A DNA stretch of 64,000 nucleotides, from positions 496,001-560,000 of the forward strand of contig NZ_BCNY01000015.1 of NCBI RefSeq assembly GCF_001602375.1. The letters are read 5' to 3'. The stretch is from Methanoculleus horonobensis. GTDB taxonomy: Archaea > Halobacteriota > Methanomicrobia > Methanomicrobiales > Methanoculleaceae. The notes under the pieces were generated by a model. That model made no database searches. It was not told where the DNA came from and was given only the letters and a program-made list of their open reading frames with translations. The translations under genes were made by a program, and so were the position numbers. This document shows, piece by piece, positions 41,320 through 48,546 of the stretch (the stretch's first letter is position 1; the number at the start of each line of letters is the position of its first letter).

Positions 41320-42423
41320 ATGGCAGACGTCTATTTTGCCGGTATTCGGGCACGCGGTCACCAGGAGAGCAAAGTCGCGAAGATTCGCCGTCTCTTTGAC
41401 GCGGCCGGGTTTGACGCGGCTGTCCGGCCGGGAGACCTTGCGGCCGTCAAGCTGCACTTCGGCGAGCGCGGGTGCGACACCTACACCCACCCGCTCTTTG
41501 CCCGGCAGGTGGTCGATAAGATAAAAGAGCGTGGAGCGCAGCCGTTCCTCACCGATACCGCCACCCTCTATGCCGGGAGCCGGGCCGACGCCGTCCGGCA
41601 CACCGTCACCGCGATCGAGCACGGGTTCGCCTACGCGGTGGCCGGCGCCCCGGTCATCGTCGCCGACGGCCTCACCGGCGGGTACTGGAAGGAGGTCGCC
41701 GTCGGGGGGAAGCACTTTGAGCGCGTCCGGGTTGCCGGGAGCATCCTCGACGCCGACAGCATGATCGTCCTCTCGCACGTCAAGGGCCACGACCTCGCCG
41801 GGTTCGGCGGCGCGATCAAGAACCTGGCGATGGGCTGCGCCCCGCCGACGGGAAAGGCGGAGCAGCACGCGGGGCGGCCGTTCGTGGAGGTAGAGCGGTG
41901 CGGCGGGTGCGGGAAGTGCACCACGGTCTGTCCACGGGCGGCGATGACCCTCGCCGACGGGCGGGCGGTGCTCAACCCGGAGCACTGCGTCGGGTGCGGC
42001 GACTGCATGCGCTCCTGCCCGACAGGCGCGATCGAGTTCGACTGGACGACGGAGATCCGGCCGTTCATCGAACGGCTCTGCGAGTACGCCCTCGGCGCCG
42101 TTCGCGGCAAATCCGGGAGGGTCGGCTACATCAACTTCCTCCTCAACATCACCCCGGACTGCGACTGTGTCTCCTGGAGTGATGCGGCGGTCGTCCCCGA
42201 TATCGGGATCCTCGCCTCCACCGACCCGGTCGCGATCGATCGCGCGAGTTTCGACCTCGTCAACAGCGAGCAGGGGTTCTCCCGGACACAGCTCGGAGGG
42301 AACTTCGCTCCTGGAGAGGACAAGTTCAAGGGGGTCTGGGACTACACGGACGGCAGGTACCAGTTCGAGTATGCGGCTACCATTGGGCTCGGGGATGCCG
42401 ATTACCGGCTGATCGAGGTGTGA
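41320..42423 (+). CDS. DUF362-type protein with two [4Fe-4S] ferredoxin motifs
   Basis: The 367-residue protein begins DVYFAGIRARGHQESKV and contains VKLHFGERGCDTYTHP and LSHVKGHDLAGFGGAIKN, features of DUF362. An inserted ferredoxin domain with CGGCGKCTTVCP and CVGCGDCMRSCP lies at about residues 185-235. The rear part ends SWSDAAVVPDIGILAS and DPVAIDRASFDLVN. It probably transfers electrons in an unknown reaction. The next gene, an Isf-like flavoprotein, starts 1 bp after its stop, so the two may work as donor and acceptor. Confidence 0.9.
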   Translation: MADVYFAGIRARGHQESKVAKIRRLFDAAGFDAAVRPGDLAAVKLHFGERGCDTYTHPLFARQVVDKIKERGAQPFLTDTATLYAGSRADAVRHTVTAIEHGFAYAVAGAPVIVADGLTGGYWKEVAVGGKHFERVRVAGSILDADSMIVLSHVKGHDLAGFGGAIKNLAMGCAPPTGKAEQHAGRPFVEVERCGGCGKCTTVCPRAAMTLADGRAVLNPEHCVGCGDCMRSCPTGAIEFDWTTEIRPFIERLCEYALGAVRGKSGRVGYINFLLNITPDCDCVSWSDAAVVPDIGILASTDPVAIDRASFDLVNSEQGFSRTQLGGNFAPGEDKFKGVWDYTDGRYQFEYAATIGLGDADYRLIEV

Positions 42424-42424
42424 G

Positions 42425-42994
42425 ATGACGACCGGAAGAGTTGTGCTGCTCTGCGGGAGCCCCCGGCCCGGGGGGAACACCGCAAAGGTGCTCGGGGAGT
42501 GCGCGAGAGTCCTCGAGCGCGAGGGTATCGAGACCGAGACCGTCTCGCTCGAAGAGATGCGTATCCTCTCCTGCACCGCCTGCGGGCTCTGCACCAACGG
42601 GGAATGCGCCCTCGATGACGGCCTGAACGAGATCATCGAGAAGATCCGGGAGGCCGAGGGGTTCATCGTGGGAACCCCGGTCTACTTCGGGACGGCGCGG
42701 GGCGACGTCACGGCGGCCCTGCAGCGGATCGGGATGGTCTCGATGGCGTCCGACTCCTTCCTCTCGCGGAAGGTGGGCGGCCCTATCGCCGTGGCCCGGC
42801 GGGGCGGGCATACCGCCACGCTCCAGGAACTGCTGATGTTTTACCTCATGAACGATATGATCGTGCCGGGTTCGACCTACTGGAACATGGTCTTTGGGAG
42901 GACGCCGGGCGAAGCCCTGGGCGACGAAGAAGGGATGAAGACGGTTCGGCGGTTCGCCGAGAACGTTGCATTCCTGATCAAGAAACTCGGCTGA
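42425..42994 (+). CDS. Iron-sulfur flavoprotein-like NAD(P)H/FMN reductase
   Basis: The 189-residue protein has the FMN loop LLCGSPRPGGNTAKVLGE and a compact cluster motif SCTACGLCTNGEC (C-x2-C-x2-C-x4-C) near residue 50, as in Isf. TPVYFGTARGDVTAALQR is the second loop. It follows the DUF362 ferredoxin gene at once and is likely its redox partner. It differs clearly from the other Isf proteins of the window in its C-terminal half (TYWNMVFGRTPGEALGDEEG). Confidence 0.88.
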   Translation: MTTGRVVLLCGSPRPGGNTAKVLGECARVLEREGIETETVSLEEMRILSCTACGLCTNGECALDDGLNEIIEKIREAEGFIVGTPVYFGTARGDVTAALQRIGMVSMASDSFLSRKVGGPIAVARRGGHTATLQELLMFYLMNDMIVPGSTYWNMVFGRTPGEALGDEEGMKTVRRFAENVAFLIKKLG

Positions 42995-43088
42995 ACCCCG
43001 AGGATCTCCTGCCCGGCGAGAGAACGGGAACGTCTCCCCGGACTATACGGGGAATAACCTTTTTCATCCTCTCCGATGAGGGATCAGT

Positions 43089-43436
43089 ATGGATCTTTCG
43101 TCTGAGGCGATCGTTTTGGATGTCGCGGATACGGCGCCGTTGACCCGGCGGGAGATCGCCGACCTCCTGCCGGAAGTCCCGGACTGGTCGCTCGAAGAGG
43201 GGCGTCTTACCACCCGGTTCGCCTGCAAAGGGTTCGATGAAGCGGTGACGTTCCTCAACGAGGTCGCCGAATTTGCCGCGCGAGAGAACCATCTCCCGGA
43301 TCTCGGCATCCACGCGGGCCGGTTCGTGGATGTCGCCTGGTATACCTACGCCATCGGCGGACTCTCCCGGAACGACTTCATCATGGCCGCACGTCTCTCC
43401 GAGTGGCTCCGGTGCCGGCAGGGGGGTTTCCTCTAG
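43089..43436 (+). CDS. Pterin-4a-carbinolamine dehydratase (PCD/DCoH family)
   Basis: The 115-residue protein shows the family pattern VPDWSLEEGRLTTRFACKGF, ENHLPDLGIHAGRFVDVAWY and GGLSRNDFIMAARL. The usual HHPD is NHLPD here, so the first catalytic His is Asn while the second His stays. Since methanogens have no aromatic amino-acid hydroxylase cycle, a role in pterin handling such as methanopterin or molybdopterin metabolism is an inference. It overlaps the convergent thioredoxin gene by 4 bp. Confidence 0.85.
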   Translation: MDLSSEAIVLDVADTAPLTRREIADLLPEVPDWSLEEGRLTTRFACKGFDEAVTFLNEVAEFAARENHLPDLGIHAGRFVDVAWYTYAIGGLSRNDFIMAARLSEWLRCRQGGFL

Positions 43437-43849
43437 CCGGTGCCGAACGCCCGCATGACCCGTGTTCTGATGGCCTCTTTCGGGAGCGCGCCGACCACCC
43501 GGTCGACCAGCATGCCGTTCGCGAAGAACAAGAGCGTGGGTATCGCCGTTATGCTGAAACTCGACGCGATTTTGGGGTTTTCGTCGACGTTGCACTTGCC
43601 GAAGGTCACCCTGCCGGCGAAGTCCCGCGCAAGGTCCTCGACGACCGGGGCAACCATCCGGCAGGGGCCGCACCATTCCGCCCAGACGTCGATGACCAGG
43701 GTGGGGTGCTCCTGCAGGGTATTCTGGAACGCACCATCGGCGATCTCGATGACGCCGCCCGGTGTTCCCGTGAACCGTTCCTCGAGTTTCCGGAGACGTT
43801 CTTCCCGGAGACGCTGCAGTTCGTCGTCAAGCGGCCTTTCTTCTTCCAT
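43433..43849 (-). CDS. Thioredoxin with N-terminal extension
   Basis: The 138-residue protein has a charged helical leader of about 30 residues (LDDELQRLREERLRKLEERF), then a full thioredoxin domain with VWAEWCGPCRMVAPVVEDL and the cis-Pro motif ITAIPTLLFFANG. WCGPC is the standard active site. It probably serves as reductant for peroxiredoxin and is reduced by a thioredoxin reductase. The leader may form a coiled coil for dimerisation. Confidence 0.94.
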   Translation of the reverse strand: MEEERPLDDELQRLREERLRKLEERFTGTPGGVIEIADGAFQNTLQEHPTLVIDVWAEWCGPCRMVAPVVEDLARDFAGRVTFGKCNVDENPKIASSFSITAIPTLLFFANGMLVDRVVGALPKEAIRTRVMRAFGTG

Positions 43850-43943
43850 ATGACGGAAGTATGCCGCTCGTTCATATTAAATGATTAGCCCCGCACCAGG
43901 CACCGGTGTCCCGGGACGCGCACCCGTCCGGCCCGCACAAAGG

Positions 43944-43950
43944 TATATAT
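43944..43950 (+). promoter_or_regulatory. TATA box of the initiator tRNA
   Basis: TATATAT lies 37-43 bp upstream of the tRNA, giving a predicted start near 43972 and a short 5' leader. A second TATA-like GCATATACC (43966-43974) is closer to the gene but too close for the usual spacing. Confidence 0.6.
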
Positions 43951-43986
43951 CTCCCAAAAAACAATGCATATACCTCACAGGACAGA

Positions 43987-44061
43987 AGCGAGGTGGGGTA
44001 GTCAGGATATCCCGGCGGGCTCATAACCCGTAGATCGATGGTTCAAATCCATCCCTCGCTA
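43987..44061 (+). tRNA. Initiator tRNA-Met (CAT)
   Basis: All four arms fold. The acceptor AGCGAGG pairs with CCTCGCT (44054-44060), with discriminator A at 44061. The anticodon loop CTCATAA has anticodon CAT at 44022-44024. The T-loop is GGTTCAAATCC. The A1-U72 end pair and the three G-C pairs below the anticodon loop (GGG/CCC) are the marks of archaeal initiator tRNA rather than elongator Met or Ile2. CCA is not encoded and no intron is present. Confidence 0.95.
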
Positions 44062-44078
44062 TGAGAGACTCTCTTGCG

Positions 44079-44093
44079 TTTTTGCAGCTTTTT
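44079..44093 (+). terminator. T-run terminator after the tRNA
   Basis: Two runs of five T (44079-44083 and 44089-44093) follow the tRNA by 18 bp. Poly-T tracts end transcription in archaea. Further T/A runs near 44205-44235 probably end purF from the other side. Confidence 0.55.
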
Positions 44094-44274
44094 CTTCGTC
44101 ATCCATCTCCTGCACCTTTGGGGTTCTTTCACCTGACGGGAGTGCACGCCGAGATTCGATCTGCCCAAAATAGGGGTTTTGACCCGCGCAAAACGTGTAC
44201 GGGCTCTTTTTAACCCAGAAGAGGGAAAAAATCCCGGCGTGCCGGAAAAAGAGATGGTGTTCCGGAAAGGCTGT

Positions 44275-45711
44275 TTACGTCCGTTCCTTCCCGGCCTTGA
44301 AGGTCGAGAGATCGGACTGGTGGGTGCCGGCCACGTAGTCCACGACAGAGTGGCAGCTCTTCTCCCCGTTGATATCCACCGGGTAGCACCCCGTCAGGCA
44401 CCCGGTGCAGAGGTTCCGTTCGCCGCACCCGATCGCCTCCACCAGGTCATCGAGCGGGATGTAGGTGAGCGACGTCGCACCGACGCTCTTGCGCACCGTC
44501 TCGATCTCCTTGCCGCTCGCGATCAGTTCCGTGCGGGTGGGCATATCCACCCCGAGGTAGCAGGGGGCGATGATCGGCGGGGAGCCGACCCGGAGATGGA
44601 TCTCTTCGGCCCCTGCATCCCGGATCATGTTCACGATCCGGCGGGAAGTCGTCCCCCGGACGATGCTGTCGTCGATGAGCACCACCCGCTTGTCCTTCAG
44701 GTTTCCCCGAACGGTGTTGAGTTTGATCCGGACCGCCCGCTCCCGCTGCTCCTGGGTCGGCATGATGAACGTCCGGCCCATGTAACGGTTCTTCATCAGC
44801 CCCTCGATGAACGGGATCCCGGACTGCTCGGCGTAGCCCGCGGCATACGCGATCCCGGAGTCGGGGACCGGACAGGCCGTATCGGCTTCGACGGGATTCG
44901 CATCGTAGAGTTTCTGCCCGATCCGGCGCCGGACGTCGTAGACCAGCGTCCCGTCCATCACCGAGTCGGCGCGGGCGAAGTAGACGTACTCGAAGATGCA
45001 GTACGCCTTCCGGTTCGTGGTCGCGATCTGGGTGGAGGTGAGCCCGGACTCATCGATCCGGATGAGTTCGCCGGGACGCACGTCCCGGATGAACGTGCCG
45101 TCAAGCGCATCGATCGCCACGCTCTCCGACGCCACGATGTAGCCGTTCTCGAGTTTCCCGATGCAGAGCGGTTTGATGCCGAGCGGGTCGCGGAAGGCGT
45201 ATACGGTATCGTTCAGGAGCGCCACGGTGGCGTAGGAACCCCGTAGCCGCCGCATGCAGAGCAGGACGGCATCCTCCATGCTTTTGGAGGTCCGGAGCGC
45301 ATCGGCGATGATGTTGCCGATGATCTCGGTATCGGTCGTGGTGCAGAAGATCTGCCCCCGGTGCTCGTACTCCTCGCGGAGTTCGGCCGTATTGACCAGG
45401 TTGCCGTTATGGGCGATCGAGAGATCGAGCCCCCGGTACCGGAAATTGAACGGCTGAACGTTCTCCGGGACCTTTGACCCGGTTGTCGGGTAGCGGACGT
45501 GTCCGATTCCGGCGTTCCCCCGCAGATCCTGCAGGGTCTGACTGTTGAAGACCTCGGCGACGAGCCCCTGGGCTTTGTGCGTGTACAGGGTCGTGCCTTC
45601 AAAAGTAGAGATCCCTGCGCTCTCCTGCCCCCGGTGCTGGAGAGCATACAGGGCGTAGTACAACGGAAACGAGACACCGCCAGCATCGACGATGCCAACG
45701 ATACCACACAT
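44275..45711 (-). CDS. purF: Amidophosphoribosyltransferase
   Basis: The 478-residue enzyme catalyses the first step of purine synthesis. The N-terminal Cys nucleophile is in MCGIVGIVDAGG, so no propeptide needs removal beyond Met. The glutaminase site continues with HRGQESAGI, HNGNLVN and TDTEII. The PRPP-binding loop VVLIDDSIVRGTTSRRIV lies near residue 345. A Cys set near the end (CGERNLCTGCLTGCYP) suggests an iron-sulfur cluster as in Bacillus-type PurF. It is third in the operon lsm-rpl37e-purF. Confidence 0.96.
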   Translation of the reverse strand: MCGIVGIVDAGGVSFPLYYALYALQHRGQESAGISTFEGTTLYTHKAQGLVAEVFNSQTLQDLRGNAGIGHVRYPTTGSKVPENVQPFNFRYRGLDLSIAHNGNLVNTAELREEYEHRGQIFCTTTDTEIIGNIIADALRTSKSMEDAVLLCMRRLRGSYATVALLNDTVYAFRDPLGIKPLCIGKLENGYIVASESVAIDALDGTFIRDVRPGELIRIDESGLTSTQIATTNRKAYCIFEYVYFARADSVMDGTLVYDVRRRIGQKLYDANPVEADTACPVPDSGIAYAAGYAEQSGIPFIEGLMKNRYMGRTFIMPTQEQRERAVRIKLNTVRGNLKDKRVVLIDDSIVRGTTSRRIVNMIRDAGAEEIHLRVGSPPIIAPCYLGVDMPTRTELIASGKEIETVRKSVGATSLTYIPLDDLVEAIGCGERNLCTGCLTGCYPVDINGEKSCHSVVDYVAGTHQSDLSTFKAGKERT

Positions 45712-45720
45712 GATGCAGCT

Positions 45721-45903
45721 CTAATGCGTCGGTACCTTTGCCTTCTTCTCCGTCCAGCGGTAACTGCGGATTCTCCGGCTTTTGCCGAATCCACAGGCCG
45801 CACAGACCTTGTGCTGTGCGTGGAACGAGATCTTGCCGCATCGCCTGCAGGCGATGTGAGTACGCTTCTGGCGTTTGCCCATCGATGGTGTGCCTTTTGA
45901 CAT
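45721..45903 (-). CDS. rpl37e: 50S ribosomal protein L37e
   Basis: The 60-residue zinc-binding ribosomal protein starts [20 protein letters not shown]. It has two zinc knuckles, CRRCGK and CAACGFG, and ends in a basic tail. It lies 14 bp after the LSm gene and 9 bp before purF. The LSm-L37e pair is a conserved archaeal operon. Confidence 0.96.
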
Positions 45904-45917
45904 TTTCTCACCTAATG

Positions 45918-46145
45918 TTATTCGACTGAAGGGGTAATGTAGATCACATTGTCACCGCGGACGATCAACGTGCCGAGTTTCTGCGCCGCGCCGTCCACTT
46001 CTTCTTCTGCTTTGTCCAATACCAGATTCATGTGAACGTCGTATCCCTGGAGGATCCCCCGGATCTCTCTCCCACCTTTCAGGCTGATGATGACGGGCTG
46101 ACGATTCAGTACCTGATCTAAAATATCCAACGGTCTTGGCGTCAT
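45918..46145 (-). CDS. Archaeal LSm (Sm-like) RNA-binding protein
   Basis: The 75-residue protein has both Sm motifs: [20 protein letters not shown] with [12 protein letters not shown], and [16 protein letters not shown]. It forms a heptameric ring that binds U-rich RNA. It is the first gene of the operon, with a TATATTAC box at about 46174-46185 on the minus strand. Confidence 0.96.
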
Positions 46146-46173
46146 ATGATTACCCTTTGCCGTCCATTCTGGA

Positions 46174-46208
46174 GTAATATATTTGAGTGAGGAAGCTACT
46201 TAAATATA
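46174..46208. promoter_or_regulatory. Divergent TATA boxes, LSm operon / PUA gene
   Basis: AATATATT around 46176-46184 serves the minus-strand LSm operon. CTTAAATATA at 46199-46208 serves the plus-strand PUA gene, whose leader would be about 20-25 bases and include the GAGGT ribosome site. Confidence 0.6.
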
Positions 46209-46253
46209 ACCGCGTTGCTGCGCGAGAGTCAGCGCATCCCGAGGTTTCAAGAC

Positions 46254-46751
46254 ATGGCAAGGATTACTGTAAAAAAGCGTCACGTCATCCGGAAATCACA
46301 GATAAGCGAACTTCTCGAGCGGCTCGCCGACGAGATCGGCAGATCGGCCGACCTCTTCCGGTCGGACAGGATCGAGCGGGTGGAGACGGATGCTCCCGTC
46401 GGGATCTACCTCGTCGATAAAAAGCCCCTTCTGATGGGGGCCGAAGATTGGGCGTTTCCGACCCTGCGGGGGCTCGTCGAACACCCGATACCCGAGAGGC
46501 GGGTGGTGGTCGATTCCGGCGCGGTCAGGTTCGTTGCAAACGGCGCGGATGCCATGCGCCCCGGGATCGTATCGATCTCGCCGGACATCCGTGCGGGGCA
46601 CCCGGTGCAGGTCGTCGAGGAACGGCACGGAAAACCGCTTGCTGTGGGGATTGCGCTCTACGATGCAGCCGATATGGAGCGACAGGAGAAGGGCAAGTCC
46701 GTTAAAAGCGTCCACTACGTCGGGGACGATCTCTGGAATCTGGAGATCTGA
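46254..46751 (+). CDS. PUA-domain RNA-binding protein (MCT-1/Tma20-like)
   Basis: The 165-residue protein starts MARITVKKRHVIRKSQISEL behind GAGGT. Residues 1-80 form the pre-PUA domain. The PUA domain covers about 80-155, with VVVDSGAVRFVANGADAMRPGI and GHPVQVVEERHGKPLAVGIA. It resembles MCT-1/DENR-type factors that act on ribosomes and initiator tRNA recycling. The tail SVHYVGDDLWNLEI is family-typical. It has its own promoter. Confidence 0.9.
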   Translation: MARITVKKRHVIRKSQISELLERLADEIGRSADLFRSDRIERVETDAPVGIYLVDKKPLLMGAEDWAFPTLRGLVEHPIPERRVVVDSGAVRFVANGADAMRPGIVSISPDIRAGHPVQVVEERHGKPLAVGIALYDAADMERQEKGKSVKSVHYVGDDLWNLEI

Positions 46752-46801
46752 CGGAGAAAATAATGGATACTATTAAATAAAATTCATTCCTCAATTTTTC
46801 T

Positions 46802-47179
46802 ATGGTTAAAAAACTCTTTGACAGCATCCTCGGCAAAAGTCCAGCACGGAACGAAGAGGACTACATGGAACTCGATCTCGCCTCCTACGAGGGTTCGAGC
46901 GACGAAGAGCCGGCATCCATGTACATCAAGATCGCCACCATCGCCGATCTCAAAGATACTCCCCGCGTCAAAGACGAAGTCTACAACGGTAATATCGTCA
47001 TCGTCGACATCGGGCGGCTGAAGATGGATAAGGTGACGTTCGAGCGGGTCTTAAAGGATCTTCGTGACGTCGCGAAGGACGTGAACGGCGACATCGTCGG
47101 CCTCGGCGAGCAGAAATACGTCGTTATCACGCCCATGTCCGTCAAGGTCTCCCGCGAGAAGATCGGCGGGGGCCTCTAG
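46802..47179 (+). CDS. sepF: Archaeal cell division protein SepF
   Basis: The 125-residue protein has an amphipathic N-terminal helix for membrane binding (MVKKLFDSILGK), an acidic linker, and the SepF core with YIKIATIADLKDTPRVKDEV and NIVIVDIGRLKMDKVTFERV. Gly-rich GDIVGLGEQKYVVITP ends the fold. It anchors FtsZ to the membrane in FtsZ-dividing archaea. A CTATTAAATAAAA box about 30 bp upstream is the promoter. The stop shares one base with the next start. Confidence 0.93.
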   Translation: MVKKLFDSILGKSPARNEEDYMELDLASYEGSSDEEPASMYIKIATIADLKDTPRVKDEVYNGNIVIVDIGRLKMDKVTFERVLKDLRDVAKDVNGDIVGLGEQKYVVITPMSVKVSREKIGGGL

Positions 47180-47706
47180 TGCGGGAGTCCCATCCGGGAA
47201 CCTGTCCCGCCTGCGGGGGCGAGATCCGGATCGTCCATCACCGCCTTGACATCCCCCACTTCCCCGACATCCTCCTCGTCTCTATCGCCTGCGAGGCCTG
47301 CGGCTACCGGCACACCGACACCATCATCCTCGGGGAGGGCGACCCGGTTCGGTGGACGGTGCGTGTGGAGGAGCCCGAAGACCTCGCTATCCGGGTGGCG
47401 CGGAGCACGACCGGGAAGATCGAGATCCCGGAACTCGGCCTCGCGGTCGAACCCGGAACCGCCTGCGAGGGCTTCGTCACCAATATCGAGGGAATCCTCT
47501 CCCGTTTCGAGCAGGCGGTGGAGACGATCCTCGCGAACCCCGAGAGCGAAGACGAGCGGGCGGCCGCACTCAGGATGATGGAGACGATCGCCGCCGCACG
47601 GGAAGTGGCCTTCCCGTTCACGGTCATCCTCGAGGATCCTGCCGGAAACAGCGCGGTCGTCGGTGAGAAAGCCGAAAAGATGCTCCTTGATCAGGAAGAA
47701 GCCTGA
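47179..47706 (+). CDS. ZPR1-related zinc finger protein
   Basis: The 175-residue product starts with GTG at 47179, sharing the G of the sepF stop. A CPACGGEIRI and CEACGYRHTDT pair forms the ZPR1-type C4 zinc finger. The following beta-domain has IPELGLAVEPGT and GFVTNIEGILSRFEQAVE, as in eukaryotic ZPR1 repeats. ZPR1 proteins act as chaperones of elongation factor 1A in eukaryotes; a similar task in archaea is an inference. Confidence 0.9.
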   Translation: MRESHPGTCPACGGEIRIVHHRLDIPHFPDILLVSIACEACGYRHTDTIILGEGDPVRWTVRVEEPEDLAIRVARSTTGKIEIPELGLAVEPGTACEGFVTNIEGILSRFEQAVETILANPESEDERAAALRMMETIAAAREVAFPFTVILEDPAGNSAVVGEKAEKMLLDQEEA

Positions 47707-47782
47707 CCCTTTTTTCCAACCCCGTGAGGGTTAATCTGAAATAGAACCTCCCCCATACGGCAGCGCCGTGGGGTGAAGAGCA

Positions 47783-48016
47783 ATGGCAACGATATCGGTA
47801 ATGAAGTGGGAGAGCGAACAGGACGTCGATAACGCCGTCCATGACATAAAAGCGGAGATGGACGAGCGAGGCGGGCTCACCAAGGATACCGAACGGGCGA
47901 TGCAGCACTCGTTCCTGGTGGCTGATCCGGACCTCACGAACTACTTCCTGCGGACGGTCAGGGCGCAGGTTCCTGAGGCGTTGCGCTACTTCGAGGAGCG
48001 CGGCGGCGGAGCGTAG
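47783..48016 (+). CDS. Small acidic hypothetical protein
   Basis: The 77-residue protein starts behind GGGGTGA. It is helical and charged (WESEQDVDNAVHDIKAEMDE and DLTNYFLRTVRAQVPEALRY) and has no hydrophobic segment. It follows ZPR1 after a T-run and probably has its own promoter. I recognise no family; codon use is like its neighbours. Confidence 0.65.
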   Translation: MATISVMKWESEQDVDNAVHDIKAEMDERGGLTKDTERAMQHSFLVADPDLTNYFLRTVRAQVPEALRYFEERGGGA

Positions 48017-48056
48017 GACAAGGAGCCTGAACGCCGGAAGTTCGCGAGGCGCCGGG

Positions 48057-48536
48057 TTACAACCCGGCTCTCCTGAGCATCGGCCGGACCTCGGCGCCCT
48101 CCATGTTCCCCGCAGCCCAGGTGTAACGCTCCCGGATTCCGGGGGGGAGGTCGCGTTCCGGTATTGAGATGAACCCGAACTCCGCGTAAAACCTGGTGAG
48201 GCTCTCGACCGCGTACATGTAGAGGTCGTCGTTGTGGCAGGCCGTGACCAGGGCGGTCATCGTCGTGCGTCCATATCCCCTATTGCGGCAGTCTTCGGGC
48301 GTGAAGACGCCGTCGACCTCCAGGCCGTCGGGATGCCTTCTGCACCGGGCGAGGGAGACGATCTGCCCTGCAAGGAAGGTCGCGAAGATCCGGTCCCGTG
48401 CGGGATCGCCGGCCGTGCCGTGATACTCGCGCCAGATCTCGTCCGCGGCGGAGAACTCCGCGCTTGTCAGTTCACGGACGTCCGGTCGGATTCCGGTCGA
48501 CGTTCTGCCCGGTTCTGGAAGAACAGCAGTTATCAT
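48057..48536 (-). CDS. GNAT-family acetyltransferase at the end of the sensory operon
   Basis: The 159-residue protein begins MITAVLPEPGRTSTGIRPDV behind GAGGTGAAAG. The GNAT core shows FLAGQIVSLARCRR, the acetyl-CoA loop GVFTPEDCRNRGYGRTTM and FYAEFGFISIPER. It is the last gene of the minus-strand cluster, 10 bp after the kinase with Thr in place of His. The substrate is unknown; protein acetylation as a signalling output is an inference from context only. Confidence 0.85.
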   Translation of the reverse strand: MITAVLPEPGRTSTGIRPDVRELTSAEFSAADEIWREYHGTAGDPARDRIFATFLAGQIVSLARCRRHPDGLEVDGVFTPEDCRNRGYGRTTMTALVTACHNDDLYMYAVESLTRFYAEFGFISIPERDLPPGIRERYTWAAGNMEGAEVRPMLRRAGL

Positions 48537-48546
48537 ACCTTTCACC

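Noticed and set aside
43987-44061. Elongator tRNA-Met or tRNA-Ile2 for the CAT anticodon
   Set aside because: A1-U72 and three consecutive G-C pairs under the anticodon loop mark an initiator.
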